The notes: a model not told the origin generated them from the sequence alone. DNA of 61,693 bases from Candidatus Gastranaerophilales bacterium (GCA_944327275.1 CALVHB010000051.1:1-61693); one strand, 5' to 3'. Counted from the first letter of the stretch, positions 9,435 through 18,840 are shown. Numbers and translations: made by a program.

Positions 9435-12032
9435 ATGGCAGATTTTAACAAATTTACTAATTATTCTCAGGAATTATTGAATTCTGCAAGTGCATTGATG
9501 CAGTCTTATAAAAATTCTGAGATGGAACCTGAGCATATTATGCTTGCGATGATTAAAGATAGCGGAGCGATAAAGGATTATTTGACAGAATTAAAACTTT
9601 TAAATCAAGGTTTTATAGATAAAATTGTTTCCGTTGTAAAATCTTTTCCTACTATATCAGGACCACCTTCTGGACAGTTGTTTTTGTCAAATAAAACTTA
9701 TCAGCTTTTAGATATTGCGGGTAAAACTGCAGAAGAATTTAAGGATGATTATATTAGTGCAGAAGCAATTTTGCTTGCAATGACAAAACTGGATAATAGT
9801 CCTATACAATTATTGTTAAAAAATTACAATGTTGATACGAATAAAATTTTAAATGTAATGAAAAAAATTCGAGGTAATAAGAAAGTGGATAATAAAAATG
9901 CAGAAGAAAATATGAAAGCTTTGGAAAAATATTCTACTGATTTAACAGAGCTTGCGAGAAAAGGAAAACTTGATCCTGTAATAGGCAGAGATGAAGAAGT
10001 TAGAAGAATAATTCAAGTTCTTAACAGAAGGACAAAAAATAACCCGGTACTGATTGGAGAACCTGGGGTTGGTAAAACAGCTATTGTTGAAGGGCTTGCT
10101 CAACGTATTGTTCGAGGTGATGTCCCTGAAAGTCTAAAAAATGTTAAACTTGTGTCTTTGGATATGGGTGCACTAGTTGCGGGTGCAAAATTCCGTGGAG
10201 AGTTCGAAGAAAGACTTAAGGCTGTATTAAAAGAAGTGGAAAATTCCAACGGTGAGATTGTAATGTTTATTGATGAATTACATACAGTGGTTGGAGCTGG
10301 AGCTACTGAAGGTTCTATGGATGCAGGAAATCTTTTAAAACCAATGCTTGCTAGAGGTGTTTTACGAACTATTGGTGCAACAACTGTTAATGAATATCGT
10401 AAATATATCGAAAAAGATCCTGCATTGGAAAGGAGATTTCAACCAGTGTTAGTTGGAGAACCTTCAGTTGAAGATACTATTTCTATTTTGAGAGGATTAA
10501 AAGAAAAATACGAAGTCCATCATGGAATTCGTATCTTAGATAGTGCCTTGATTGCGGCTGCAAAGCTTTCTGATAGATATATTACAGATAGATTTTTGCC
10601 AGATAAGGCTATTGATTTAATTGATGAAGCTGCATCTTCTTTAAGGATTGAAATTGATTCAATGCCTGAAGAAATTGATAAGATGATGAGACAGAAAATT
10701 CAACTTGAGATAGAACGTGAAGCTCTAAAAAAAGAAGAAGATGATGATGCTCATGCTAAAGTTGAAGATTTGACAAAGCAAATAAATGAACTTGAGGGCA
10801 AAATCTCTAAACTTAAGGCGCAATGGGAACAAGAAAAAGCTTCAATAACCGGAGAAGCTGGTATAAAAGAAGAAATTGAAAAAGTTAAAAATAAAATAGA
10901 AGAAGCAGAAAGAAATACTGACTTGCAGACTGCTGCAGAGTTAAAATATGGAAAACTTTTAGAGTTGGAAAAACAATTAAAAGCTGTTCAAAATAAGGAA
11001 AAAGCTGATAATAAACTCTTAAAAGAAGAAATTGACGATGAAGATATTGCAAATGTTGTAAGTAAATGGACAGGTATTCCTGTGAATAAACTTGTTGAAA
11101 GTGAAAAACAAAAACTTCTAAATATGGAAGATATTTTGCATAAACGTCTTGTCGGACAAGAAGAAGCTGTAGATACTGTCGCAGATGCAATAAGAAGAGC
11201 TCGTTCTGGATTAAAAGATCCTAAAAGACCAATTGGTACATTTCTATTTTTAGGTCCAACAGGGGTTGGTAAAACTGAACTGGCAAAATCTTTAGCTGAA
11301 TTTATGTTCAATGATGAAGATGCTTTAATAAGGATTGATATGTCTGAGTATATGGAAAAACATAATGTATCAAGACTTGTAGGTGCTCCTCCGGGATATG
11401 TCGGTTATGATGAGGGAGGCCAACTAACTGAAGCTGTAAGAAGAAAGCCATATTCTGTTGTGCTTTTTGATGAAATAGAAAAAGCACATCCAGATGTATT
11501 TAATATTATGCTTCAAATATTCGATGACGGCCGTCTTACTGATTCAAAGGGAAGAACTGTTGACTTTAAAAACACTTTGATTATTATGACTTCAAATATC
11601 GGTAGTGATATAATTCTTGAAAATACTTTAAATTCAATAGTTTCTCCTCAAAATTTTGAAGAAACTAAAGATAAAGTTATGGAAGTTTTGAGAAGTCGAT
11701 TTAAGCCTGAATTCTTGAATAGAATTGATGAAACTATATTTTTCAGAGCATTGAATATGCAAGATTTAACAAAAATTGTAGATATTCAAATGGATTATTT
11801 GAGAAGATTGTTAAAGGATCAAGAAATTGATTTTGAGATAACTTCTGATGCAAAAGAATTTTTAGCTACACGAGGTTTTAACCCTGTATATGGGGCAAGA
11901 CCTTTAAAAAGAGTCATCCGTCAACTTATTGAAAATCCATTATCTAAACAGATACTATCTCAAAAATTCTTGCGAGGAGATAAGGTAATGATTGATGTTG
12001 AAAATGATGAAATAGTCTTCAAAAAAGCATAA
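9435..12032 (+). CDS. clpB: Disaggregase ClpB
   Basis: AAA+ protein disaggregase working with DnaK. In order: N-terminal Clp repeat domain (to about 145), NBD1 with [13 protein letters not shown] and [11 protein letters not shown], a long coiled-coil middle domain (about 400-525, typical of ClpB and absent from ClpA), NBD2 with [25 protein letters not shown] and the C-terminal D2-small domain. 865 residues, full length. GGAG stands eight bases before the ATG. Monocistronic, closed by a bidirectional terminator. Confidence 0.96.
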   Translation: MADFNKFTNYSQELLNSASALMQSYKNSEMEPEHIMLAMIKDSGAIKDYLTELKLLNQGFIDKIVSVVKSFPTISGPPSGQLFLSNKTYQLLDIAGKTAEEFKDDYISAEAILLAMTKLDNSPIQLLLKNYNVDTNKILNVMKKIRGNKKVDNKNAEENMKALEKYSTDLTELARKGKLDPVIGRDEEVRRIIQVLNRRTKNNPVLIGEPGVGKTAIVEGLAQRIVRGDVPESLKNVKLVSLDMGALVAGAKFRGEFEERLKAVLKEVENSNGEIVMFIDELHTVVGAGATEGSMDAGNLLKPMLARGVLRTIGATTVNEYRKYIEKDPALERRFQPVLVGEPSVEDTISILRGLKEKYEVHHGIRILDSALIAAAKLSDRYITDRFLPDKAIDLIDEAASSLRIEIDSMPEEIDKMMRQKIQLEIEREALKKEEDDDAHAKVEDLTKQINELEGKISKLKAQWEQEKASITGEAGIKEEIEKVKNKIEEAERNTDLQTAAELKYGKLLELEKQLKAVQNKEKADNKLLKEEIDDEDIANVVSKWTGIPVNKLVESEKQKLLNMEDILHKRLVGQEEAVDTVADAIRRARSGLKDPKRPIGTFLFLGPTGVGKTELAKSLAEFMFNDEDALIRIDMSEYMEKHNVSRLVGAPPGYVGYDEGGQLTEAVRRKPYSVVLFDEIEKAHPDVFNIMLQIFDDGRLTDSKGRTVDFKNTLIIMTSNIGSDIILENTLNSIVSPQNFEETKDKVMEVLRSRFKPEFLNRIDETIFFRALNMQDLTKIVDIQMDYLRRLLKDQEIDFEITSDAKEFLATRGFNPVYGARPLKRVIRQLIENPLSKQILSQKFLRGDKVMIDVENDEIVFKKA

Positions 12033-12033
12033 A

Positions 12034-12061
12034 AAAAAGACCTCTATAAGAGGTCTTTTTT
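12034..12061. terminator. Bidirectional terminator, clpB / secreted gene
   Basis: GACCTCT-ATA-AGAGGTC flanked by A-run and T-run serves clpB (+) and the converging gene at 12065-12895 (-). Confidence 0.85.
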
Positions 12062-12064
12062 ATT

Positions 12065-12895
12065 TTAACCAAATATTAAATTCGATATCGTCCTTTCTGG
12101 AATAATTTCCACTTCTTTACCTTTGAAAAGTACTCCGCAGTAGTTAAAGAATTGCGCTGTCCTGTTTCCTTTAAATTTGAGAATTTCAAAGCCGTCTATT
12201 GTTAAAGGACTGGATATTGTAATTAATTTACCATCTACATTTTTAGTTTTGAAATTTTTAAACTCAATTTGAGCATTATCATAAGCCCATCCGTTTTCAC
12301 TAACATAATCAACTTTTCCTATTACAGGAGTTCCCTTTTTTATATAAAGTTTTTTATTTTTATACACATCTTTGGAGGCAACAAATTTTACATTATCTCC
12401 AACTTCAATTTCATCAAAACATGTAGATATTTTTTGAGCCGGTTTAATTTTAACGGGCTTGTCTTCAGAACTTATAAAGTCAGAGTAAAATAATGTTATT
12501 TCACTTTTATTAGGTAAAAGTACAACCTCTCCGCCTCTAATAAAATCTACAACTGGAACCAATCCGAATTCTGCAAGATTTTGGTATCTTGTATGTTCAT
12601 TACCCTTTAGCGATACTGTTCCATTTAGTATTTTGTTAGAATCTTTATATTTAAAATTTCCTATTTCAATAGTTGCTTCTTGTCCGTTAAAACCGTTTGG
12701 AGATAATTCTTTTATTTCACCTATGATAATTTTTCCGGAACTAATTTCTTTAAAAAGTACAGAATCTCCTTCTTTTAGGTGTTTGTCTGCTGTTGAAATC
12801 TTTTTTGCGGGTGTCATTGTAACAGCGATATCTTCAGCATATGCTGATATCCCTATTAGCAGAACACTTAATAATATCAATTTCTTAATAAGCAT
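12065..12895 (-). CDS. Secreted protein with two repeated beta domains, unknown
   Basis: 276 residues with a signal peptide (KKLILLSVLLIGISAYAED). The mature part contains two similar halves: 'TPAKKISTADKHLKEGDSVLFKE' near residue 30 and 'KPAQKISTCFDEIEVGDNVKF' near 150, each followed by GxPV/GKI and 'NGF/NGW' segments, so it looks like an internal duplication of a small beta domain. I know no family name. Its ATG overlaps the stop of the upstream metalloprotease (TAATG), so they are cotranslated and likely act together in the envelope. Confidence 0.75.
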   Translation of the reverse strand: MLIKKLILLSVLLIGISAYAEDIAVTMTPAKKISTADKHLKEGDSVLFKEISSGKIIIGEIKELSPNGFNGQEATIEIGNFKYKDSNKILNGTVSLKGNEHTRYQNLAEFGLVPVVDFIRGGEVVLLPNKSEITLFYSDFISSEDKPVKIKPAQKISTCFDEIEVGDNVKFVASKDVYKNKKLYIKKGTPVIGKVDYVSENGWAYDNAQIEFKNFKTKNVDGKLITISSPLTIDGFEILKFKGNRTAQFFNYCGVLFKGKEVEIIPERTISNLIFG

Positions 12896-13605
12896 TATAA
12901 ATCTCCATTTTCCATTTGTTTCATCTTACGCTTCTTTTGTTTTTGTTGAAAAGCAGCTATGTCTTTTTGCATAGAGTATTTGAAATTTTTATATGACGTT
13001 GTATTTGTAAGTGGAGAGTTTAAATATTGAGGATATTTTACGTAAATATATTTGTACATATCAAATAGTCTTTTAGATCCTTTTGGATGAGTGTATGTAA
13101 ATCCCCAATCCCATACAGGTTCGCCAAATATTTTATTCCCCATAGTTATTGCTGCAATAGGGTCGTATCCTGCTTTTACCATATAGTCGATTCCGTTTAA
13201 ATCAGCTTTTTGTTCATATTTTTTTGAGTTAGCTTTCATCGCCATATATTTAATCATTCCACCGTATGCTTCTACTGAATGTGCAATTTCATGCGATAGT
13301 ACGTATGCTAATTCATCATCGTTATCGATATATAAAAACATTCCTGGATATATGGTAACAGTTTTGTCATAAAGGTTTGAATTTGCATTTACATGTTTTT
13401 TAGAACTGTCTACAAAAATAGGTACTCTTTTAGGTATTCTATTTGTTATCATTATTTTTTGTCCTACTTCTAGAACTTTTTCTTCATCAATCCCTTTTTT
13501 TCTCCAGAAATTGCTCATATTTACGTTTCTAATTACGACAACTTCTTCTGCTATAGAGCAAGTACCAATAAGTAGTACGCCAAGCAGTGCTAAAATCTTT
13601 TTCAT
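12895..13605 (-). CDS. M48-type secreted zinc metalloprotease
   Basis: 236 residues with an N-terminal signal peptide (ILALLGVLLIGTCSIAEE). The catalytic HEIAH motif occurs in 'YVLSHEIAHSVEAYGG' (about residues 106-110) and the third-ligand helix 'QKADLNGIDYMVKAGYDP' follows, the usual M48 (BepA/LoiP/Oma1-like) pattern. Predicted periplasmic or outer-membrane-facing protease for envelope quality control. GAGGAG precedes the ATG. A TATAAT box lies 28 bases upstream (13633-13638, reverse). Coupled to the following unknown secreted protein. Confidence 0.88.
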   Translation of the reverse strand: MKKILALLGVLLIGTCSIAEEVVVIRNVNMSNFWRKKGIDEEKVLEVGQKIMITNRIPKRVPIFVDSSKKHVNANSNLYDKTVTIYPGMFLYIDNDDELAYVLSHEIAHSVEAYGGMIKYMAMKANSKKYEQKADLNGIDYMVKAGYDPIAAITMGNKIFGEPVWDWGFTYTHPKGSKRLFDMYKYIYVKYPQYLNSPLTNTTSYKNFKYSMQKDIAAFQQKQKKRKMKQMENGDL

Positions 13606-13710
13606 AATAACTCCTCTTCTTAACTATTCTCGATTATACTACTATAGCAAACACTATTTTTCAAGGTAATGTAAAACTTTTATAAGGATATTTAATTTTG
13701 AATATTTCAA

Positions 13711-13719
13711 TGCTATAAT
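13711..13719 (+). promoter_or_regulatory. Extended -10 promoter of glmS
   Basis: TGCTATAAT fits the TGn-TATAAT extended -10. No strong -35 at 17 bases (TTTAAT at best). Confidence 0.5.
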
Positions 13720-13757
13720 GTTTTCAATCGTTGATATTTTTTTTGGAGAGATAATAT

Positions 13758-15602
13758 ATGTGTGGAATAGTAGGATATGTAGGTAACAAGTCTGTTGTAG
13801 ATATATTAGTGGATGGTCTGGAACAGTTAGAGTACAGAGGATATGATTCTTCTGGTGTTGCTGTAATGTGTAGTGATGAAATTAAAGTTTATAAAGCAAT
13901 TGGTAAATTGCAAAATTTGAGAGATGAATTGCATGGACATGAGAGTGAATATATCAATTCTACAATGGGTATTGGGCATATCAGATGGGCAACTCATGGA
14001 GCTCCGACTCTTTTGAATGCTCACCCTCATACTTGTACTTGTGGAAATCTTGTTGTTGTACATAACGGTATCATTGAAAATTACAAAGAATTGAGAGAAG
14101 AGTTGTCTGAAAGTGGTTGTAAATTCAGATCTCAGACTGATACTGAAGCGGTAGCTCATTTAGTTGCAAGAAAATATGCAGAATGCCATGATTTGACAGA
14201 AGCAGTTAGATTAGCTTCAGAAGAAATTGAAGGGGCTTATGCTTTATGTGTTATGCATAATGATTGCAAGAACAAACTTGTTATAACAAAACGTAATGCA
14301 CCTTTATTAATAGGTATTGGTGAAGGTGAATTTTTTGCAGCTTCAGACGTTCCTGCTATCATTAAACATACTAAAAAAGCTGTTTATCTTACAGATAATC
14401 AAATAGCAACATTAACTCCTGATTCTATGTGTATTATCAATGCAAAGGGTGAAAAAGTTGAACCTAAAGTAGAAATTTTACCTTGGGAACCTGTTGCTTT
14501 GAGTAAGATGGGTTACAAACATTTTATGTTGAAAGAAATCCATGAACAACCGGATGTTATCAGGAATATTCTTGTAGGTAGATTGCATGCTCCGGATGAG
14601 AATATTATTTTGAATGAAGTGAAATTAGATAAAGATACTCTTAAAAATCTAAACAGAATTCAGATTATAGCTTGCGGGACATCTTTACATGCGGCTATGG
14701 TTGGTAAATATCTGATTGAAAGTTTTTGTGGAATTGCTGTAGATGTTGAGGCTTCAAGTGAATACATATACAGAAAAACTGTAACCGATGAACATACTTT
14801 GGTAATAGGAGTATCTCAATCAGGTGAAACAGCAGATACTCTTACTGCAATAAAACAAGCTAAAGCTAAAGGGTCTCATATTTTGATTATCACAAACAGA
14901 CCTGATAGTGCAATGGCAAGAGAAGCCGATAGTTTGGTTCCTGTAAATGCCGGTATTGAGGTATCTGTTGCCGCAACTAAGTCTTATATAGCTCAGTTAA
15001 TGGCTTTTTATCTATTATCTTTGTATATGGCTGAAATAAAAGATAGCATTGCTGCATCTACATTAAATTCGCTAAAAGCAGAGTTAATGATTTTGCCACA
15101 GAAAATTGAACAAATTTTGGCCCAAAAAGAAGATATTCAAAAAGTTGCGAGAGCTTATGCAAATACAAAAGACTTTATTTACATTGCTCGAGGAATAAAT
15201 TTTGCGACAGCTCTAGAAGGTGCTTTAAAATTGAAAGAAATTAGTTATATAAATGCTACTGGTTATCCTGCTGGAGAATTGAAACATGGACCTATTGCGA
15301 TGTTAGATGAAACTATGCCTGTGCTATCAATTCTTATGAATGGCTCCGTATATGACAAATTGCTTTCAAATAGTGAAGAAGCAAAAGCAAGAAACGCAAG
15401 AATGGTTGCTTTGACAAATTCTAAGGATGAAAAATTAGATGATTTGTTTGAGCATATAATTAGAGTTCCTGACGTTCAAGAGCTTTTCTCTCCTATAATA
15501 GCTGCAATTCCTTTGCAACTGATAGCTTATTATATTGCAGAATTTTTAGGTAAGGACGTTGATCAACCAAGAAATTTAGCAAAATCTGTTACTGTAGAGT
15601 AG
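13758..15602 (+). CDS. glmS: Glutamine-fructose-6-phosphate aminotransferase
   Basis: Makes glucosamine-6-phosphate from fructose-6-phosphate and glutamine, the entry to UDP-GlcNAc; glmU at 33241-34521 finishes the route. The N-terminal Ntn-type glutaminase starts MCGIVGYVG with Cys2 as nucleophile; two SIS domains follow (CGTSLHAAM, GVSQSGETADT, ALKLKEISY) and the C-terminus has the conserved DQPRNLAKSVTVE. 614 residues, full length. GGAGAG precedes the start. I see no glmS ribozyme core upstream: the gap from 13606 is short and mostly promoter. Confidence 0.97.
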   Translation: MCGIVGYVGNKSVVDILVDGLEQLEYRGYDSSGVAVMCSDEIKVYKAIGKLQNLRDELHGHESEYINSTMGIGHIRWATHGAPTLLNAHPHTCTCGNLVVVHNGIIENYKELREELSESGCKFRSQTDTEAVAHLVARKYAECHDLTEAVRLASEEIEGAYALCVMHNDCKNKLVITKRNAPLLIGIGEGEFFAASDVPAIIKHTKKAVYLTDNQIATLTPDSMCIINAKGEKVEPKVEILPWEPVALSKMGYKHFMLKEIHEQPDVIRNILVGRLHAPDENIILNEVKLDKDTLKNLNRIQIIACGTSLHAAMVGKYLIESFCGIAVDVEASSEYIYRKTVTDEHTLVIGVSQSGETADTLTAIKQAKAKGSHILIITNRPDSAMAREADSLVPVNAGIEVSVAATKSYIAQLMAFYLLSLYMAEIKDSIAASTLNSLKAELMILPQKIEQILAQKEDIQKVARAYANTKDFIYIARGINFATALEGALKLKEISYINATGYPAGELKHGPIAMLDETMPVLSILMNGSVYDKLLSNSEEAKARNARMVALTNSKDEKLDDLFEHIIRVPDVQELFSPIIAAIPLQLIAYYIAEFLGKDVDQPRNLAKSVTVE

Positions 15603-15637
15603 ATAAAAAAAGGAGATTTTAAAATCTCCTTTTTTTA
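15603..15637. terminator. Bidirectional terminator, glmS / pilin-like
   Basis: AAAAAAGGAGATTTT directly followed by its perfect complement AAAATCTCCTTTTTT; serves both converging genes. Confidence 0.85.
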
Positions 15638-15650
15638 TAAATAAATTTTT

Positions 15651-16337
15651 TTACCAAGGATAGCTATCTTTTATTTCCCAGCCGTCCATTTCAATGAGTG
15701 CTCCACAATATGAGCCAGCGCCACCTGTTTTATTACAGCTATTTCTTAATATTGTATCTCTGTCAGATTGTGAAAAATTGTACATATGTAGTTTATAGAA
15801 ATAATCCTTTTTTGAACTATAGCCATATGTCGCAACAAAAATATCGCGTCCATATGTGTTTTTACCTTTAGTTCCGTTAATGTCTATGTATACCAAAAAT
15901 ATTCTTCGATCACTACTATCGTATGCAAAAGTGCTGTATATATACCCTTGTGATGTTTGAAAATAGTATTGTGCTGCAGAAGTATCGGCCCCATTCATTT
16001 GTTTGGGAGGTCTCTTGTATCCTGCTATTATCCAACTACCATATCTATTAATATTTGTATCTTTGAAAAAGGGTATTATGTATTTATTTGCAAACTGTTC
16101 TGCGCTCATGCTTCCTTTTTCGAAACAGTCCCAAGTCTCCATATCACCATATTCAACTTGAGCAAGATTTGCAGTTTGTTGCAAAAGATTATAAGCTTGT
16201 TGAAGTCGTTTTGCAGTTTCTTTTTTTTGATATTTGGTGATTATAGTTGGCAACGTTAAAGCTGCAACAATACCAATAATACCAAGTGTAATTAATGTTT
16301 CTGCTAATGTAAAAGCATTTTTCTTGTGATGTATCAT
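15651..16337 (-). CDS. Type IV pilin-like protein (leader-ORF type)
   Basis: 228 residues. A short basic leader (MIHHKKNA) is followed by FTLAETLITLGIIGIVAALTLP, the prepilin cleavage site plus N-methylated hydrophobic helix with Glu at +5. The globular part has the motif 'DINGTKGKNTYGRDIF' and ends 'MDGWEIKDSYPW', both shared with the other pilin-like genes here. Cys pairs near the C-terminus suggest a disulphide. There is no ribosome site; a TACAAT box ends six bases before the ATG, so the mRNA is probably leaderless. A short ORF with a C10 run lies upstream. Role in a pilus or pseudopilus is inferred. Confidence 0.88.
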   Translation of the reverse strand: MIHHKKNAFTLAETLITLGIIGIVAALTLPTIITKYQKKETAKRLQQAYNLLQQTANLAQVEYGDMETWDCFEKGSMSAEQFANKYIIPFFKDTNINRYGSWIIAGYKRPPKQMNGADTSAAQYYFQTSQGYIYSTFAYDSSDRRIFLVYIDINGTKGKNTYGRDIFVATYGYSSKKDYFYKLHMYNFSQSDRDTILRNSCNKTGGAGSYCGALIEMDGWEIKDSYPW

Positions 16338-16343
16338 ATCAAT

Positions 16344-16372
16344 ATTGTAGCAAAAATACTGCTTCTTGTAAA
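16344..16372 (-). promoter_or_regulatory. Leaderless promoter of pilin-like gene
   Basis: On the - strand TTTACA, 17-base spacer, TACAAT, then six bases (ATTGAT) and the ATG. Confidence 0.6.
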
Positions 16373-16393
16373 TAAAATCGCCTAAAAAGTCCT

Positions 16394-16447
16394 CTATCCC
16401 GAAGTTTTAGGGGGGGGGGCAATCTCTGAGCTTCTTTTCCAAAACAT
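16394..16447 (-). CDS. Short leader ORF with C10 run
   Basis: ATG to TAG, 17 residues: MFWKRSSEIAPPPKTSG. A good ribosome site (GGAGGA) precedes the ATG, and a TTGACA-17-GATAAT promoter lies upstream. Proline codons come from a run of ten C's; one extra C would stop translation right after the prolines. It occupies the same place before its pilin-like gene as the MKKVSLSSISGGG ORFs at 29057 and 34653. Too short for a known family; a leader peptide is inferred. Confidence 0.45.
   Translation of the reverse strand: MFWKRSSEIAPPPKTSG
16410..16419. repeat. G10 homopolymer
   Basis: Ten G's on the + strand (C10 in the leader ORF). Two more runs of exactly ten are at 29086 and 34682, all before pilin-like genes. 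Confidence 0.9.
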
Positions 16448-16472
16448 ATGCTATCCTCCATTTTTTTACTTT

Positions 16473-16501
16473 ATTATCTATGCAATTTTACAATTTGTCA
16501 A
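16473..16501 (-). promoter_or_regulatory. Promoter of the C10 leader ORF
   Basis: Read on the - strand: consensus TTGACA, 17-base spacer, GATAAT. It overlaps the divergent promoter at 16487-16514. Confidence 0.7.
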
Positions 16502-16514
16502 TTTGTTATATTAT
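16487..16514 (+). promoter_or_regulatory. Leaderless promoter of small ORF
   Basis: TTTACA (16487-16492), 16-base spacer, TATTAT (16509-16514), then six bases and ATG 16521. Confidence 0.5.
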
Positions 16515-16520
16515 TTAGAT

Positions 16521-16682
16521 ATGATTATTTCAGAAATTATAAAAATATCTAAGCCAAATAATTTTGATAATTTATATATTGAAAATGCTCTCGAAAATTT
16601 AGGTATTGTACCTATTCGCTGGGCTATTGTTGAAATAAATAATGAAAATATTTCTGTCAGTGTCTCTTATGAAACTAATTAA
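16521..16682 (+). CDS. Small acidic 53-residue protein upstream of metK
   Basis: ATG to TAA, 53 residues, beginning MIISEIIKISKPNNFDN and ending NNENISVSVSYETN. It has a plausible amphipathic pattern and a central 'NLGIVPIRWAIVEI' that reads like a small beta-alpha unit. No ribosome site, but the -10 box is six bases before ATG, as for other probable leaderless genes here. I do not recognise it. It could be cotranscribed with metK through the structured leader that follows. Confidence 0.55.
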   Translation: MIISEIIKISKPNNFDNLYIENALENLGIVPIRWAIVEINNENISVSVSYETN

Positions 16683-16691
16683 TATATATTA

Positions 16692-16717
16692 ATACTTTAT
16701 TTGATTTTATAAAGTAT
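16692..16717 (+). promoter_or_regulatory. Hairpin between small ORF and metK leader
   Basis: ATACTTTAT-TTGATTTT-ATAAAGTAT, a 9-bp AT stem with no T-run after it. It may close the small ORF's transcript weakly or belong to the metK leader. Confidence 0.35.
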
Positions 16718-16803
16718 CTGATGTACACTTTTTACTAGTGATATTGCCGGGTCGGAATTAAAAACCTTACCGGCGGGTTGACGGTGATAGGGTTCGCCGG
16801 ACC
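16718..16803 (+). promoter_or_regulatory. GC-rich structured leader of metK (candidate riboswitch)
   Basis: A GC-rich patch in AT-rich surroundings. GCCGG (16746-16750) can pair with CCGGC (16770-16774); the same CCGGCG (16770-16775) can instead pair with CGCCGG (16795-16800). The two stems exclude each other, as in a switch. The second stem ends 12 bases before the metK ribosome site AAGGAG. No T-run follows, so control would be at translation. I cannot match it to SAM-I or SAM-III as I remember them. Ligand (for example S-adenosylmethionine) is a guess from the gene. Confidence 0.5.
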
Positions 16804-16830
16804 AAAATACAAATTAAGGAGAATTTTTAA

Positions 16831-18105
16831 ATGACACCAAGAAATTTTTTATTCACTTCTGAATCAGTTACAGAAGGACACCCCGACAAAGTTTGCGATC
16901 AGATTTCTGACGCTATTTTGGACGAATTTTTGACAAAGTACCCTCAATCAAGAGTTGCTGCTGAAACTACAGTAACTACTGGTATGGCGCTTGTATGTGG
17001 CGAAATTACTTCTGATTGTTATGTAGATATTCCTTCAGTAGTAAGAAATACTATTAAAAATATCGGATATTCTGGAGCTTCAGGTGGCGGATTTGATGCT
17101 GATACTTGTGCGGTTTTGACAAGCATTGATGAACAATCTTGCGATATAGCAGGCGGCGTTAATAAAGCTCTTGAAACTAGATCTGATAATGCTGATACTT
17201 CAGTTTCTGAAACAGAAAATATTGGCGCAGGAGACCAAGGTATTATGTTTGGTTACGCTTGTAATGAAACTCCTGAGTTAATGCCTTTACCTATCAGCTT
17301 GGCTCATAAATTATCATATAGATTAGCTCAAGTTAGAAAACAAGGAATTCTTAAATATTTAAGACCTGATGGAAAATCTCAGGTTACTGTTGAATATGTT
17401 GATGGAAAACCTTCAAGAATTCACACTGTGTTAATTTCAACTCAACATGACCCTGAAATTAACGGAGTTTCAGATAATTCAAAAGTTCAAGAAATTATAA
17501 GAAATGATATTAAAAAATATGTAATAGACTACGTTTTTGAAAACGAGGCAATAAAACTTGACAGTGAAACAAAAATTCTTGTTAACCCATCTGGACGTTT
17601 TGTTGTTGGTGGACCTCAAGGTGATGCTGGTTTGACAGGACGTAAAATTATTGTTGATACATATGGCGGTTATTCTCGTCACGGTGGCGGAGCTTTCTCC
17701 GGAAAGGATCCTACAAAAGTTGATAGATCTGCTGCTTATGCTTCTCGTTGGGTTGCAAAAAATATTGTTGCAGCTGGATTAGCTGAAAAATGTGAAATTG
17801 AACTTGCTTATGCAATCGGTGTTGCAGAGCCTATCTCAATTATGGTTGATACTTTTGGAACTGGTAAAATTTCTGATGATGAGATTTCTGCATTAGTTTC
17901 AAAGAACTTTGATTTGAGACCTGCTGCAATTATTAACCAGTTTGATTTGCGTGGCTTGCCAGCTAAAAACGGTGGTAAATTCTATCAGTTGTTGGCAGCT
18001 TACGGCCATATGGGCAGAACAGATATTGATGTTCCTTGGGAAAGGGTTGATAAAGCAGATGCTTTAAAATCAGCTTCTTGCTCTTGCGGATGTTGTTTAT
18101 CTTAA
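16831..18105 (+). CDS. metK: S-adenosylmethionine synthetase
   Basis: Makes S-adenosylmethionine from methionine and ATP. Signature residues: '[17 protein letters not shown]' at the N-terminus, the second signature '[12 protein letters not shown]' near residue 130, and the P-loop-like [19 protein letters not shown] near 280. 424 residues, slightly long because of a C-terminal tail ending [12 protein letters not shown], a cluster of four Cys in the last eight residues that could bind metal or be redox-active and is unusual for the family. AAGGAG precedes the ATG. Confidence 0.97.
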   Translation: MTPRNFLFTSESVTEGHPDKVCDQISDAILDEFLTKYPQSRVAAETTVTTGMALVCGEITSDCYVDIPSVVRNTIKNIGYSGASGGGFDADTCAVLTSIDEQSCDIAGGVNKALETRSDNADTSVSETENIGAGDQGIMFGYACNETPELMPLPISLAHKLSYRLAQVRKQGILKYLRPDGKSQVTVEYVDGKPSRIHTVLISTQHDPEINGVSDNSKVQEIIRNDIKKYVIDYVFENEAIKLDSETKILVNPSGRFVVGGPQGDAGLTGRKIIVDTYGGYSRHGGGAFSGKDPTKVDRSAAYASRWVAKNIVAAGLAEKCEIELAYAIGVAEPISIMVDTFGTGKISDDEISALVSKNFDLRPAAIINQFDLRGLPAKNGGKFYQLLAAYGHMGRTDIDVPWERVDKADALKSASCSCGCCLS

Positions 18106-18114
18106 TATAATTAT

Positions 18115-18146
18115 AAAAAAAGCGATCGTAATGATCGCTTTTTTTA
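18115..18146 (+). terminator. metK terminator
   Basis: AAAAAAAGCGATC-GTAAT-GATCGCTTTTTTT: strong stem with T-run. Confidence 0.9.
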
Positions 18147-18201
18147 TAGCAAAAATTTTTATTTTTATGTTTTATACACTACAATTCAATAAGGAGATAC
18201 T

Positions 18202-18840
18202 ATGTTACCTGTTTTACCTCAAATAAGTCCAAAAAATGTAATGCCAAATCCGATAACAAGTTTTACACCCAATAGATACGTTCCTTTGTTGATGCCTAAT
18301 GATGCGATACATCCACAGGCTAGTATAATAGGCAATGTTATTATTGGTAAAGATGTTAATATTGCTCCTTTTGCTTCTGTCAGAGGGGATGAGGGTACTC
18401 CTATTTTTATAGGGGAAGGCTCAAATATACAAGATGGTGTTGTTATACATGGTCTAAAACATGGTAGAGTAAAACAGGATAATCAAGATTATTCTGTGTA
18501 TGTAGGAAAAGATGTGAGTTTAGCTCATCAATCTCAAGTTCATGGCCCTGCCAAAATTGGAGATAATGTATTTGTAGGGATGCAGTCTTTTGTGTATAAA
18601 TCTGAAGTTGGAAATAATGTAGTAATAGAACCTGCTGCGAAAGTTATTGGAGTGAAAATTGCAGACAACAGATATGTGCCTGCTGGTGAAGTTATAAAAA
18701 CTCAAGAACAAGCTGATAAATTACCTGTTATTACTAAGGATTATATAAACAAAGATATGAATCATGAAGTTGTTGAAGTTAACAAAGAATTGGCTTATTC
18801 ATATCCTGCAAATTATTATTTAGCCAGTTGGACTAATTAA
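18202..18840 (+). CDS. Gamma-class carbonic anhydrase-like hexapeptide protein
   Basis: 212 residues of left-handed beta helix repeats ('IIGNVIIGKDVNIAPFASVRGD' onward). The metal ligands expected of gamma carbonic anhydrases appear as His in 'VVIHGLKHGRV', 'LAHQSQVHGPA'. The domain resembles the N-terminal half of cyanobacterial CcmM, but there is no RbcS-like repeat, as expected without carboxysomes. Catalysis (CO2 to bicarbonate) is inferred from the ligands. Bicarbonate would feed the acetyl-CoA carboxylase encoded at 43-45 kb. AAGGAG sets the start; the 3' end overlaps the converging yibE/F gene by eight bases. Confidence 0.85.
   Translation: MLPVLPQISPKNVMPNPITSFTPNRYVPLLMPNDAIHPQASIIGNVIIGKDVNIAPFASVRGDEGTPIFIGEGSNIQDGVVIHGLKHGRVKQDNQDYSVYVGKDVSLAHQSQVHGPAKIGDNVFVGMQSFVYKSEVGNNVVIEPAAKVIGVKIADNRYVPAGEVIKTQEQADKLPVITKDYINKDMNHEVVEVNKELAYSYPANYYLASWTN

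Noticed and set aside
10885..11311. Two - strand ORFs of about 100 residues inside clpB
   Set aside because: They are antisense to conserved ClpB coding sequence, have no ribosome sites and odd composition.
13606..13757. A glmS ribozyme upstream of glmS
   Set aside because: The gap is about 150 bases and holds promoters for two divergent genes; no GC-rich ribozyme core is visible.
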